Positions 16,585 to 24,469 of a stretch of DNA of 46,672 nt are shown piece after piece. The DNA is from Alphaproteobacteria bacterium (GTDB lineage Bacteria > Pseudomonadota > Alphaproteobacteria > Rhodobacterales > Rhodobacteraceae): positions 1-46,672 of the forward strand of contig JAUIAS010000026.1 of the NCBI GenBank assembly GCA_030425395.1. The letters run 5' to 3'. The position numbers were made by a program, and so were the translations under genes. Below the pieces are notes generated by a model that had not been told where the DNA came from, ran no database searches, and saw nothing but the letters and a program-made list of their open reading frames with translations. The first letter of the stretch is position 1; each line of letters opens with the position of its first letter.

Positions 16585-16980
16585 ATGAGCAGCGATTTGA
16601 AAAAGGCCGCTTTGGCGGTGCGGGAACGGGCCTATGCGCCCTATTCGAACTTTCTCGTTGGGGCCGCCCTGCGTGGGCCAGAGGGCGCTATTCATGTTGG
16701 ATGCAACGTTGAAAACGTGGCCTTTCCCCAAGGCACATGTGCCGAAGCGGGGGCCATTGCCGCGATGATCGCGGCGGGCGACCGTGCCTTGACCGAAGTC
16801 TATGTCGTGGCAGACAGCCCCACACCTGTCACGCCCTGCGGCGGGTGTCGGCAGAAACTGGCAGAGTTTGGTAACGGCGACGTTTTGGTTACCATGGGCA
16901 ACTTGTCAGGCGATGAGATGACCATGACGCTTGCCGACCTTTTGCCCGGAACCTTCGGCAAGGCCCACATGGGCAAATGA
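16585..16980 (+). CDS. cdd: Cytidine deaminase
   Basis: 131 residues, the size of the homotetrameric bacterial enzyme. The zinc site is complete: Cys52 and catalytic Glu54 in TCAEAGAI, and Cys85 and Cys88 in PCGGCRQ. The substrate-binding NVENVAF segment is present near residue 41. It deaminates cytidine and deoxycytidine to uridine and deoxyuridine. The stop overlaps the deoA start by 4 bases (ATGA), so translation is coupled with the next salvage enzyme. Confidence 0.95.
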   Translation: MSSDLKKAALAVRERAYAPYSNFLVGAALRGPEGAIHVGCNVENVAFPQGTCAEAGAIAAMIAAGDRALTEVYVVADSPTPVTPCGGCRQKLAEFGNGDVLVTMGNLSGDEMTMTLADLLPGTFGKAHMGK

Positions 16981-18284
16981 GCGACGCACGCGCCATTATT
17001 GCAGCCTTGCGGCGGGGCGAAACACCGGCAGAGGTTGACCTTGCTTGGTTTGCCCAAGGGTTGGCGGACGGGTCGGTCAGCGATGCGCAGGCGGGGGCCT
17101 TTGCGATGGCCGTTTGCCTGCGCGGACTAAGCGAGACAGGGCGCGCGGCGCTGACACGGGCCATGCGCGACAGCGGCCGGGTGATGCAGTGGCACCTTGA
17201 TGGGCCGGTGATCGACAAGCATTCCACCGGCGGGGTTGGAGATTGTGTCAGTCTGGTTCTGGCTCCGGCGCTGGCGGCCTGCGGCGGCTATGTCCCGATG
17301 ATATCGGGGCGCGGGCTTGGGCACACGGGCGGCACGCTGGACAAGCTTGAATCCATTCCCGGCGTCGCCACGCAAGTTTCCGAAGAGCAGTTGAACACCA
17401 TTCTGCGGCGCGCGGGCTGCGCGATTGTCGGGGCCACGGGCGATATCGCGCCCGCCGACCGGCGGCTTTATGCGATCCGCGACGTGACCGCGACGGTCGA
17501 AAGCCTTGATCTGATCACCGCCTCGATCCTGTCCAAGAAACTGGCCGCCGCGCCGGATGCCTTGGTTCTGGACGTCAAGGTCGGCACGGGCGCGTTCATG
17601 AAAACAGCCGAAGAAGCCCGCGCGTTGGCGCAGGCCTTGACCGGCACGGCGCAGGCTGCGGGATGTCCCACGCGGGCGCTTGTCACGGATATGAACCAGC
17701 CTCTGGTGCCCAGCCTTGGCAATGCGCTGGAGGTTGCCGAAGTCATGCGCGTTCTGACCGGGTTGCAAGCCGGGCCACTGGTTGAGATTTGCGCGGCGCT
17801 GGGCGGCACATTGCTGGCGCTGGAGGGGATCGCCAAGGATGAGGCCGATGGCGCGCGTCAGATACGTGCCGCAATCGACGACGGGCGCGCGGCGGATCAT
17901 TTCGCGCGCATGATTGCGGCTCAGGGCGGGCCGCTGCGCTTTGTCGAGGACTGGCCGCGCTTCCTGCCCGAAGCGACCGTCATCCGCGAGGTGACTGCCC
18001 CTCACTCGGGATATATTGCGGCCATCGACGGTGAGGCGCTGGGTCTTGCTGTTGTGGCGCTGGGCGGGGGACGTCAGGTTGAAACCGACGCGGTTGATCC
18101 CGCCGTGGGCCTGTCGTCGGTCCTGCCATCAGGGGAAAGGGTGGAAAAGGGGCAGGCGATCTTGCGAATTCACGCAGCCCGCGAAGCGGCGGCGTCCCGC
18201 GCCGCCAGAGCGGTGCAATCGGCGATCACGATCACCGAAGCCCCCCCGGCCTTGCCGCCACTAGTGCATGAACGGATCGGGTGA
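16977..18284 (+). CDS. deoA: Thymidine phosphorylase
   Basis: 435 residues, typical length. It has the glycosyl-transferase family alpha domain, the phosphate-binding KHSTGGVGD motif, the family signature around ISGRGLGHTGGTLDKLESIPG, and the C-terminal beta domain ending near residue 420. It cleaves thymidine or deoxyuridine with phosphate to the base and deoxyribose-1-phosphate, which DeoB downstream converts. It overlaps cdd at its start, and its stop overlaps the deoB start. Confidence 0.95.
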   Translation: MSDARAIIAALRRGETPAEVDLAWFAQGLADGSVSDAQAGAFAMAVCLRGLSETGRAALTRAMRDSGRVMQWHLDGPVIDKHSTGGVGDCVSLVLAPALAACGGYVPMISGRGLGHTGGTLDKLESIPGVATQVSEEQLNTILRRAGCAIVGATGDIAPADRRLYAIRDVTATVESLDLITASILSKKLAAAPDALVLDVKVGTGAFMKTAEEARALAQALTGTAQAAGCPTRALVTDMNQPLVPSLGNALEVAEVMRVLTGLQAGPLVEICAALGGTLLALEGIAKDEADGARQIRAAIDDGRAADHFARMIAAQGGPLRFVEDWPRFLPEATVIREVTAPHSGYIAAIDGEALGLAVVALGGGRQVETDAVDPAVGLSSVLPSGERVEKGQAILRIHAAREAAASRAARAVQSAITITEAPPALPPLVHERIG

Positions 18285-19489
18285 TGGGGCGCGCGTTTCT
18301 TATCGTGATGGATTCCGTTGGGATCGGAGGCGCACCGGATGCCGACCGGTATTTCAATGGCGATCTGCCCGACACGGGTGCCAATACGCTGGCCCATATT
18401 GCGGACGCTGTGCGCGCGACCGAGCCGCTTTGCCTGCCGGTTCTGTCGGCGCTGGGGCTGGGCCGCGCGGTCACGCTGGCCTCGGGGGTGCGGGTGCCGG
18501 AACTGGAGGTTGCCACCGCCACAGGCCTTTGGGGCGCGGGCACCGAGATATCTGCGGGCAAGGATACGCCGTCAGGACATTGGGAATTGGCCGGATTGCC
18601 GGTGCCATGGGACTGGACCTATTTTCCTGACAGCGTGCCGTCCTTTCCCGACGATCTCGTGGCGCGGGTCTGCGCCTTGGCGGGGACGGACAGCATTCTT
18701 GGCAACTGTCACGCCTCGGGCACAGAGATCATCGCCCGCCACGGACAGGCCCACATGCGCACAGGTTGGCCCATTTGTTACACATCAGCCGACAGCGTGT
18801 TCCAGATCGCCGCGCATGAAGACACGTTTGGCCTTGAGAGGCTGCTGCGGCTGTGTGCCGATCTGGCGCCTGTGCTGCATGACATGAAGGTGGGCCGGGT
18901 CATCGCGCGCCCCTTTGTCGGCACGCCGGAGCAGGGCTTTTCCCGCACCGCAAACCGCCACGATTATGCAATCGAGCCGCCCGCGCCGGTGCTGATGGAT
19001 CATGTGCAGGCCGCAGGCAGACGGGTGCACGCGGTGGGCAAGATCGGTGACATCTTTTCGATGCGCGGGATTGACGATGTCACCCGCGGCAGCGATGCCA
19101 AACTGATGGACGATCTTCTGGACCTGATGGCGGATGCCGAAGGGGGCAGCCTGACCTTTGCCAATTTTGTGGAGTTTGACAGCCTTTACGGCCACCGCCG
19201 CGACCCTGACGGATACGCCCGTGCGCTGGAACGCTTTGATACCGGGATGTCCCGCGTGCTTGCGGCCGCGCGCGACGGGGATCTGATCGTGATTACGGCT
19301 GATCACGGCAACGATCCGACTTGGCCGGGCACGGATCATACCCGCGAACGGGTGCCGGTTCTGGTCCATCTGGCGGGTGCGGGAACAAAATCCGGCAGCC
19401 TTGGCAAAGTGTCCCTTGCGGATGTGGGGGCCAGTGTGGCGGCGCATCTGGGCGTTGTCATGCCGGGACCGGGGCAGAGCTTTTTGTAG
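18284..19489 (+). CDS. deoB: Phosphopentomutase
   Basis: 401 residues from ATG 18284, whose first base is the last base of the deoA stop; a GTG at 18281 would add one residue and is equally compatible. It is an alkaline-phosphatase superfamily metalloenzyme. The metal-binding aspartate and following segment are in IVMDSVGIGGAPD, the next motif with the phosphorylated Thr is near GKDTPSGHWE, and C-terminal metal ligands are in TADHGNDPTWPGTDHTRE. It interconverts (deoxy)ribose-1- and -5-phosphate. No deoC aldolase is in the window, so the deoxyribose-5-phosphate step must be encoded elsewhere. Confidence 0.95.
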   Translation: MGRAFLIVMDSVGIGGAPDADRYFNGDLPDTGANTLAHIADAVRATEPLCLPVLSALGLGRAVTLASGVRVPELEVATATGLWGAGTEISAGKDTPSGHWELAGLPVPWDWTYFPDSVPSFPDDLVARVCALAGTDSILGNCHASGTEIIARHGQAHMRTGWPICYTSADSVFQIAAHEDTFGLERLLRLCADLAPVLHDMKVGRVIARPFVGTPEQGFSRTANRHDYAIEPPAPVLMDHVQAAGRRVHAVGKIGDIFSMRGIDDVTRGSDAKLMDDLLDLMADAEGGSLTFANFVEFDSLYGHRRDPDGYARALERFDTGMSRVLAAARDGDLIVITADHGNDPTWPGTDHTRERVPVLVHLAGAGTKSGSLGKVSLADVGASVAAHLGVVMPGPGQSFL

Positions 19490-19576
19490 CCATTTGCCGC
19501 GCCGGTCTTGCGGTGTCCCGTGGGGGCAGGCACAACAGGACCCAACAAGACAGACAGATGCGGCGACGAGGATACC

Positions 19577-20206
19577 ATGGACAATCTGACAATCGTGAAA
19601 CACCCGCTGGTTCAGCACAAACTGACACTGATGCGCGACAAATCCACGCCGACGGCGGTTTTCCGTCAGCTGCTGCGCGAGATCAGCCAGTTTCTTGCCT
19701 ATGAAATCACACGCGAATTGCCGATGACCACCAAGGCCATCGAAACCCCGATCGAAGCCATGGACGCGCCCACCCTCGCCGGCAAGAAGCTGGCACTGGT
19801 TTCAATTCTGCGTGCAGGCAACGGGATGCTTGATGGCGTGCTTGAACTGGTTCCCTCTGCGCGCGTCGGATTTGTCGGTTTGTATCGGGACGAGGAAACC
19901 CTGAAACCGGTGCAATATTACTTCAAGGCCCCCGAAAGCCTTGAGAACCGTCTGGTCATCGCGGTCGATCCGATGCTGGCGACCGGGAATTCCTCGGCCG
20001 CCGCGATTGACCTTCTCAAGCAGCAGGGTGCCAACAACATCCGCTTCCTGTGTCTGCTGGCGGCACCCGAAGGTGTGGCGCGCATGCAGGAAGCCCATCC
20101 CGATGTTCCGATCGTGACGGCTGCGCTGGATCGGGAACTGAACGACAAGGGCTATATCCTGCCCGGTCTGGGCGATGCGGGCGACAGAATGTTCGGCACA
20201 AAATAA
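19577..20206 (+). CDS. upp: Uracil phosphoribosyltransferase
   Basis: 209 residues from ATG 19577, preceded by a GAGGA ribosome-binding site; the in-frame extension upstream is not conserved in kind. It is a type I PRTase with the PRPP loop [15 protein letters not shown]. The final segment [17 protein letters not shown] is the uracil-binding hood. It converts uracil plus PRPP to UMP, completing the route cytidine/thymidine to free base to nucleotide begun by cdd and deoA. An 87-bp gap after deoB suggests the same operon or a secondary promoter. Confidence 0.95.
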   Translation: MDNLTIVKHPLVQHKLTLMRDKSTPTAVFRQLLREISQFLAYEITRELPMTTKAIETPIEAMDAPTLAGKKLALVSILRAGNGMLDGVLELVPSARVGFVGLYRDEETLKPVQYYFKAPESLENRLVIAVDPMLATGNSSAAAIDLLKQQGANNIRFLCLLAAPEGVARMQEAHPDVPIVTAALDRELNDKGYILPGLGDAGDRMFGTK

Positions 20207-20274
20207 GGTTCAGGCACCGCTTTACTAAGGGCGGGATATTGGGCATTCTCCCCCTATATCTTGTGGGGGATGTT

Positions 20275-21882
20275 ATGCGTTTAACCAGAGTAGTGGCGGT
20301 CGGCGTCATTGTATCGAGCGTCGCGTTGACCGTGGCGAATGCCCAGATAAACCGGGACATGACCGTCCCCGCAGAGTTTCCGCCATCAAGCTTTGAAGGC
20401 GTGCAATATGTGGACAGTCGCGGGTGTATCTATATCCGTGCCGGTTTTGATGGGGCGGTCACATGGGTGCCGCGTATGACCCGATCCCGCGAGGTGATGT
20501 GCGGGGCACAACCTTCGCTTTCAGCCGGTGAGCGGCGGTCGGTGGCACAGGCTCCTGCCTCGACCGGAGGGGCTGTCCAGATTGTCCCCGATCAAATGCC
20601 TGACGGATCACCGGTGACCGCACAAGCGTCCGGAACCGGGATACCGCCCGCAGTTGCGACGACACCCGCGCCAAGAGCAACGGCTGCGGCGCGTCCTGCG
20701 CCCACGCCGCGTCAGATCCCGCGCGTTACCTCCCAGCCCGCGCCACGCGCGGTGGAGACGTTGCCGCGTATCGTTCCCTCGGTTCCCGTGACAGCGCCCG
20801 CCCCGGTGCGCAGCACGGCCCCAATGCGCACCATCGCATCGGCACCATCGCCGCGGCAGGCACCTGTTCTGGCCCCCGTGGCCCAGCCACGGGTTCAGCA
20901 GCAACAGCCCGTGCAGTTGGCGCAGGCGGCAACGGGGTCTTATGGGGGGTGCGTTGGCGCAACCCCGCTGAGCACCCAGTATCTGCAACTGCGTCAGCCC
21001 GGTTCTGTTCGGTGTGGCCCACAGGCGATTCCCCCGGTCGGCAAGGGGCTTCAGAACCGCACTCCCGAGGGCGGTGTCATTCCCTATTTCCCCGGTCAGG
21101 GAGGTATTCCCGGTCAACAGATTTATCCGGGGCAACAAATCTATCCGGGGCAACAGATCGTGCCCGGCGTGCCTTCGGGAACAGCACCCGGCTATAACTA
21201 TATCTACAATGGTGCGGCACCTTTGATCATCGGCGGTGTCGGACCGGGCGCAGGCCAGCAGATCATCATGCCGAGCCATGTCTATGCCGAACGCGCCGAA
21301 GCCTATGACGTGCGCGTTCCGGCGGGATACGAAACCGCGTGGGACGATGGCCGCCTGAACCCGTATCGTGCGGCACAGACCGTCAACGGGATCGCCGCAA
21401 CCGAACAGATCTGGACCAACACCGTTCCGCGTCGCCTGATCAGCGACCGGGCCTCCGGCAGCCGCACCGCGCCGGTGATCGTGGGGCAAGGTCGCCTGCG
21501 CGCGCCAGCCTATGACCGGGCTCCGGCGTCTCTCGCGGTTGCGGCCAACCGCCCCGGCACCGTGATCATTTCCACGCGCAACGCCAACACCGCCTCGCGG
21601 GTCGCCGCCAAATCCGAGGCGCGCAACCTGCAACAGGCAACCCCCGTCGTGTCCGAGCCGCGCTATGTCCAGGCAGGCACCTTTGTGACGGACAGCAATG
21701 CCCGCGCCGCGGCCATGCAACTGGCCGCCCGCAGCAAGCAGCCGGTGCGTCTTGGCACACTGGTTCGCGGGGGCGCGCAGTATCGCATTGTCGTGATGGG
21801 GCCGTTCGTCAACGATGCGGATATCTCTGATGCGCTGGGCACCGCGAGACAGGCCGGATACCCCGACGCCTATGTGCGCTGA
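20275..21882 (+). CDS. Secreted SPOR-domain protein with Pro/Gln-rich linker
   Basis: 535 residues from ATG 20275 (GGGGGA upstream). It has a Sec signal peptide (residues 1-23, ending VANAQ). A short conserved N-terminal domain includes FEGVQYVDSRGCIYIRAGFDG. A long low-complexity region rich in Ala, Pro and Gln follows, holding a threefold GQQIYPG-type repeat coded by 18-bp DNA repeats at 21109-21162. The C-terminal SPOR domain (~457-535, RYVQAGTFVTDSNARAAAMQ…GPFVNDADI) binds denuded septal peptidoglycan in known examples. The protein is probably periplasmic or an outer-envelope protein acting at division sites. It is a common roseobacter family of unknown detailed role. Confidence 0.8.
   Translation: MRLTRVVAVGVIVSSVALTVANAQINRDMTVPAEFPPSSFEGVQYVDSRGCIYIRAGFDGAVTWVPRMTRSREVMCGAQPSLSAGERRSVAQAPASTGGAVQIVPDQMPDGSPVTAQASGTGIPPAVATTPAPRATAAARPAPTPRQIPRVTSQPAPRAVETLPRIVPSVPVTAPAPVRSTAPMRTIASAPSPRQAPVLAPVAQPRVQQQQPVQLAQAATGSYGGCVGATPLSTQYLQLRQPGSVRCGPQAIPPVGKGLQNRTPEGGVIPYFPGQGGIPGQQIYPGQQIYPGQQIVPGVPSGTAPGYNYIYNGAAPLIIGGVGPGAGQQIIMPSHVYAERAEAYDVRVPAGYETAWDDGRLNPYRAAQTVNGIAATEQIWTNTVPRRLISDRASGSRTAPVIVGQGRLRAPAYDRAPASLAVAANRPGTVIISTRNANTASRVAAKSEARNLQQATPVVSEPRYVQAGTFVTDSNARAAAMQLAARSKQPVRLGTLVRGGAQYRIVVMGPFVNDADISDALGTARQAGYPDAYVR
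21109..21162 (+). repeat. 18-bp coding tandem repeat (3 copies)
   Basis: Three units of the form CCGGGGCAACAGATCTAT (21109-21126, 21127-21144, 21145-21162), with a few differences, encode the repeated GQQIYP peptide in the linker of the SPOR protein. Such repeats can change copy number by slippage. Confidence 0.85.
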
Positions 21883-21906
21883 TCCGGGGGTGCGCCGGAT
21901 TGGCGT

Positions 21907-22920
21907 TCACCTTTCGCAGATTGACTGAAGAATGATCCAATAGCGGTCGGGCAACACCGGTTCGGTGGTCTGTCCGGCCATCGGATCAGCCTCGATCAGG
22001 CCAAGCGTGGTTTCCCCTGTCACATCCAGCGCGCGGGCATAGGGCGTGCTGCGGATACCAGTCGCGCGAAACGCTTCAAGAAGCGCGTCCTGAGGCGCTT
22101 CGGGGCGCTCTTGTGTCATCAGCAGTTCGGCATAGGCGTCCAACACGGTCGCGGGGATTTCCCCGGTTGTCAGCAACCGGAAGGATGCCATCGGTCCTGA
22201 CGCCTGCAACAGCGCGGCAAGGGGATCCACGTCGCGTTTACGCACGGCTTCGGCAAGAATGAAGCCCGCGGCAACGTCCGGTTCCTCCCAATCCTCGACC
22301 AGCGCCCGATTGAGAACGGTAATGCCGCCGGGCAGGCTCAGGCTCATCCGTGTGCCGCCGGGGACAATCACCAGATCACCCGCGCCGGTGCGTTGGGCAA
22401 GCCGCGCCACCGCGCTTGCGGCGGCGGGGGGGGTGCAGGCTGGGCCGGTGACCCGCTCGATCCGGTCACGCAGAGACCGCCCCAGCGCCAGCCGGGTGGT
22501 TTCGGGCACGACCGAAACAGTATGGCGCATCAACGCTTCGGGCAGCCAGAACACGGCAAGGGCCGCGACGGCCGCGACCGAGAACAGAACCGACAGAATG
22601 CGCAGCCGCCCCGGATGCGGGCGGCCACGGGAAATGGCGCTGCGCAGGGGTTCGATGGCCTTGATCATCTGGGCTTCGTCTTCGGCAAGCTCCAGCGTCT
22701 CGTTGGTGTCGCCATCCGGAAAATAGATTGCCGGCGTCTCGCCGGGGTTGGCCCGTTCCACCGCCGGTAACGACCAGTGGGTAAGCGGCTGATCTTTCAT
22801 GTCCGTGATGATGAGCGTGGCCTCACCGATTGAAACAACGACTTCGCGCCGCTGGGTCTCGGGGTCTGGGCGCCAAAGGCCAGTGGCCTCAAGACGTTGA
22901 TATTTCTTGAGAGCTGTCAT
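21907..22920 (-). CDS. One-TM protein, possible M48-peptidase relative lacking the zinc motif
   Basis: 337 residues from ATG 22920 (MTALKKYQRLE…). The N-terminal ~115 residues are a soluble domain with beta character. One membrane helix follows (~ILSVLFSVAAVAALAVFWLPEAL), then a C-terminal domain that would face the periplasm. In the latter, LSLPGGITVLNRALVEDW followed by PDVAAGFILAEAVRKRD resembles the M48 arrangement LPGG-I-V-x-GL followed by a HExxH helix, but the helix here has AEAVRKRD and no zinc ligands. If related, it is a pseudo-protease. The gene is convergent with the SPOR gene, and both look envelope-linked. I do not recognise a named family. Confidence 0.6.
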   Translation of the reverse strand: MTALKKYQRLEATGLWRPDPETQRREVVVSIGEATLIITDMKDQPLTHWSLPAVERANPGETPAIYFPDGDTNETLELAEDEAQMIKAIEPLRSAISRGRPHPGRLRILSVLFSVAAVAALAVFWLPEALMRHTVSVVPETTRLALGRSLRDRIERVTGPACTPPAAASAVARLAQRTGAGDLVIVPGGTRMSLSLPGGITVLNRALVEDWEEPDVAAGFILAEAVRKRDVDPLAALLQASGPMASFRLLTTGEIPATVLDAYAELLMTQERPEAPQDALLEAFRATGIRSTPYARALDVTGETTLGLIEADPMAGQTTEPVLPDRYWIILQSICER

Positions 22921-23013
22921 GTTGTCCCGAGTGCCCGGCCTGTATTGTTTTGCGGCACGATACCGCATCGCAGCAAGGCCGGGCAAGGGGGCGTGAGAGG
23001 GGGCGATCCGGGC

Positions 23014-24057
23014 TCAGATCACCATGCTGAAGGCGATCCCAGACACAACCGCACCGACAAAACCCAAACCCAGATAGGCGGCAAAGACCCGCGCGTGCAC
23101 AAGCGACCAGACCGCAGCCATCGCGGGTATCGAACTGACCGCGCCTGCGACCATAAAGGCCAATGCGGCACCCTGGGTCATGCCCTGATCGACCAGCCCC
23201 GCCAACAGCGGTGGGGCAACATAGCTGTTGAGGTAGGCAGGCATACCCACCAGCGCGGAAATCACGATTGGGCCAATGCCTTCGCCACCGACGGTGCCCG
23301 CGATCATGCTGGCCGGGACATAGGTCACGAGAAGCGCCTCAAGCGCATAGGCCAGCGCCAGCCATTTGATCAGAAACAGGGCGTTTTCGCGGAATTCGGT
23401 GCCGAACCTTTGCCTGCGCGTGGCGTCTTGCCAAAAGGCCCAGTGGGGCTTGCCGGTAAACGGGGATGGTCCGCAACCGCAGCAACCCGATGTGCTGACC
23501 GACTTGAGGATGCTCGCCGTGCTACCGGCCGGGATGACGAGCCGGATTGCAAAACCGCCGAACAGCCCCAGCGCCACCGCCGCGACCGCCTTGGCAATGG
23601 CAAAAGGCCAACCAAGCGCCGCCGCTGTGATCAGCAGGGTGGGCGGGTCAATCAATGGTGAGGACAACCAGAACGCCATGACCGCCGATATCGGTGCCCC
23701 GAGTGCCAGAAGGCCCGCAATAAAGGGGATCACTTCGCATGAACAGAAAGGCGCCAGCCCACCAAACAGCGCGGCCAACACAATCATTCGGGTTTCGCGC
23801 CCCTTGAAGGCGTCCGCAATCATCGCTTCGGCTCCGGCAGCTTTGAGAAACGCGACCAGCAAAACGGCAAACAGGATATAGGGCAGGGTGTTCAGTAACG
23901 CCTTTATCGCAAATACCGTGACATCCGTGAATTGTGCGGAGTCGAGAAGAGCCACCAGAAGCGGGACCGCAATGACCACGGACCACGGCGTCAGAAGCCA
24001 TTTGCGCAGCGTTTCCGCCAAGGCGGGATTTGGTTCAGGCCGGGAAAGGTCAGCCAT
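23014..24057 (-). CDS. Permease of the DUF318/ArsP-like family
   Basis: 347 residues from ATG 24057 (MADLSRPEPN…), overlapping the upstream ArsR gene by 8 bp. About eight to ten hydrophobic helices are visible. Signature motifs include the conserved APFCSCEVIPFIAGLL with paired Cys residues, SSPLIDPP, and a cytosolic or loop cysteine cluster TSGCCGCGPSP, which could bind a soft metal or arsenical. Family members include ArsP (export of trivalent organoarsenicals) and SO_0444-type Cu/Zn exporters. The linked ArsR regulator with a CC motif favours arsenical or thiophilic metal efflux. Confidence 0.75.
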   Translation of the reverse strand: MADLSRPEPNPALAETLRKWLLTPWSVVIAVPLLVALLDSAQFTDVTVFAIKALLNTLPYILFAVLLVAFLKAAGAEAMIADAFKGRETRMIVLAALFGGLAPFCSCEVIPFIAGLLALGAPISAVMAFWLSSPLIDPPTLLITAAALGWPFAIAKAVAAVALGLFGGFAIRLVIPAGSTASILKSVSTSGCCGCGPSPFTGKPHWAFWQDATRRQRFGTEFRENALFLIKWLALAYALEALLVTYVPASMIAGTVGGEGIGPIVISALVGMPAYLNSYVAPPLLAGLVDQGMTQGAALAFMVAGAVSSIPAMAAVWSLVHARVFAAYLGLGFVGAVVSGIAFSMVI

Positions 24058-24361
24058 GCGAGGTCTCCTGTTTCGTGGAGTCGACACAGCATTCCACAAG
24101 GATGAACTGCGCCAGTGTTTCTAGGTGGTCGAACCGGGCCCGCGTGATAACCGAGCGGCCGGATTTTTCCTGTGCGATCAGGCCGGCATCGGCCATCTGA
24201 CGCAGGTGGTGGGCCAGCGTTGACGCAGCGATGCCGGTACGCGTCTGGATATCGCCGACGCGCAGCCCCGGACGGCCAGCACGGACAAGGCAGCGCAGCA
24301 CGGCAAGCCGTGCTTCCGATCCCATTGCGGAAAACCCTTGTGCGGCGGTTGTTTCGTCCAT
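24050..24361 (-). CDS. ArsR-family metalloregulator
   Basis: 103 residues from ATG 24361. It has the winged helix-turn-helix fold with recognition segment GIAASTLAHHLRQMADAGLI. The C-terminal Cys91-Cys92 (VECCVDSTKQ) is placed like the Cys95/Cys96 pair of Acidithiobacillus ArsR, which binds As(III) with a third Cys; no third Cys is seen here (Cys24 is distant). It probably represses itself and the overlapping permease from the perfect palindrome at 24379-24394, releasing DNA on binding a thiophilic metal or arsenical. Confidence 0.85.
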   Translation of the reverse strand: MDETTAAQGFSAMGSEARLAVLRCLVRAGRPGLRVGDIQTRTGIAASTLAHHLRQMADAGLIAQEKSGRSVITRARFDHLETLAQFILVECCVDSTKQETSHG

Positions 24362-24378
24362 GGCATCCTCATGATTCG

Positions 24379-24394
24379 ATAAAACTAGTTTTAT
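24379..24394. promoter_or_regulatory. Perfect 16-bp palindrome, ArsR operator
   Basis: ATAAAACTAGTTTTAT, fully symmetric, 18 bp upstream of the arsR ATG. Position and symmetry are those of an autoregulatory ArsR/SmtB operator overlapping the promoter of the arsR-permease unit. Confidence 0.75.
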
Positions 24395-24469
24395 GGTGAT
24401 AATTGAGCCAAGGCAAGGAGCCACACGCGATCCCGTGTGTCGCAGGGCACCGATAGGTTCAGGGATGCC

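Noticed and set aside
21109-21162. A CRISPR-like or regulatory repeat
   Set aside because: The 18-bp repeats are contiguous, in frame, and encode the GQQIYP peptide repeat of the SPOR protein.
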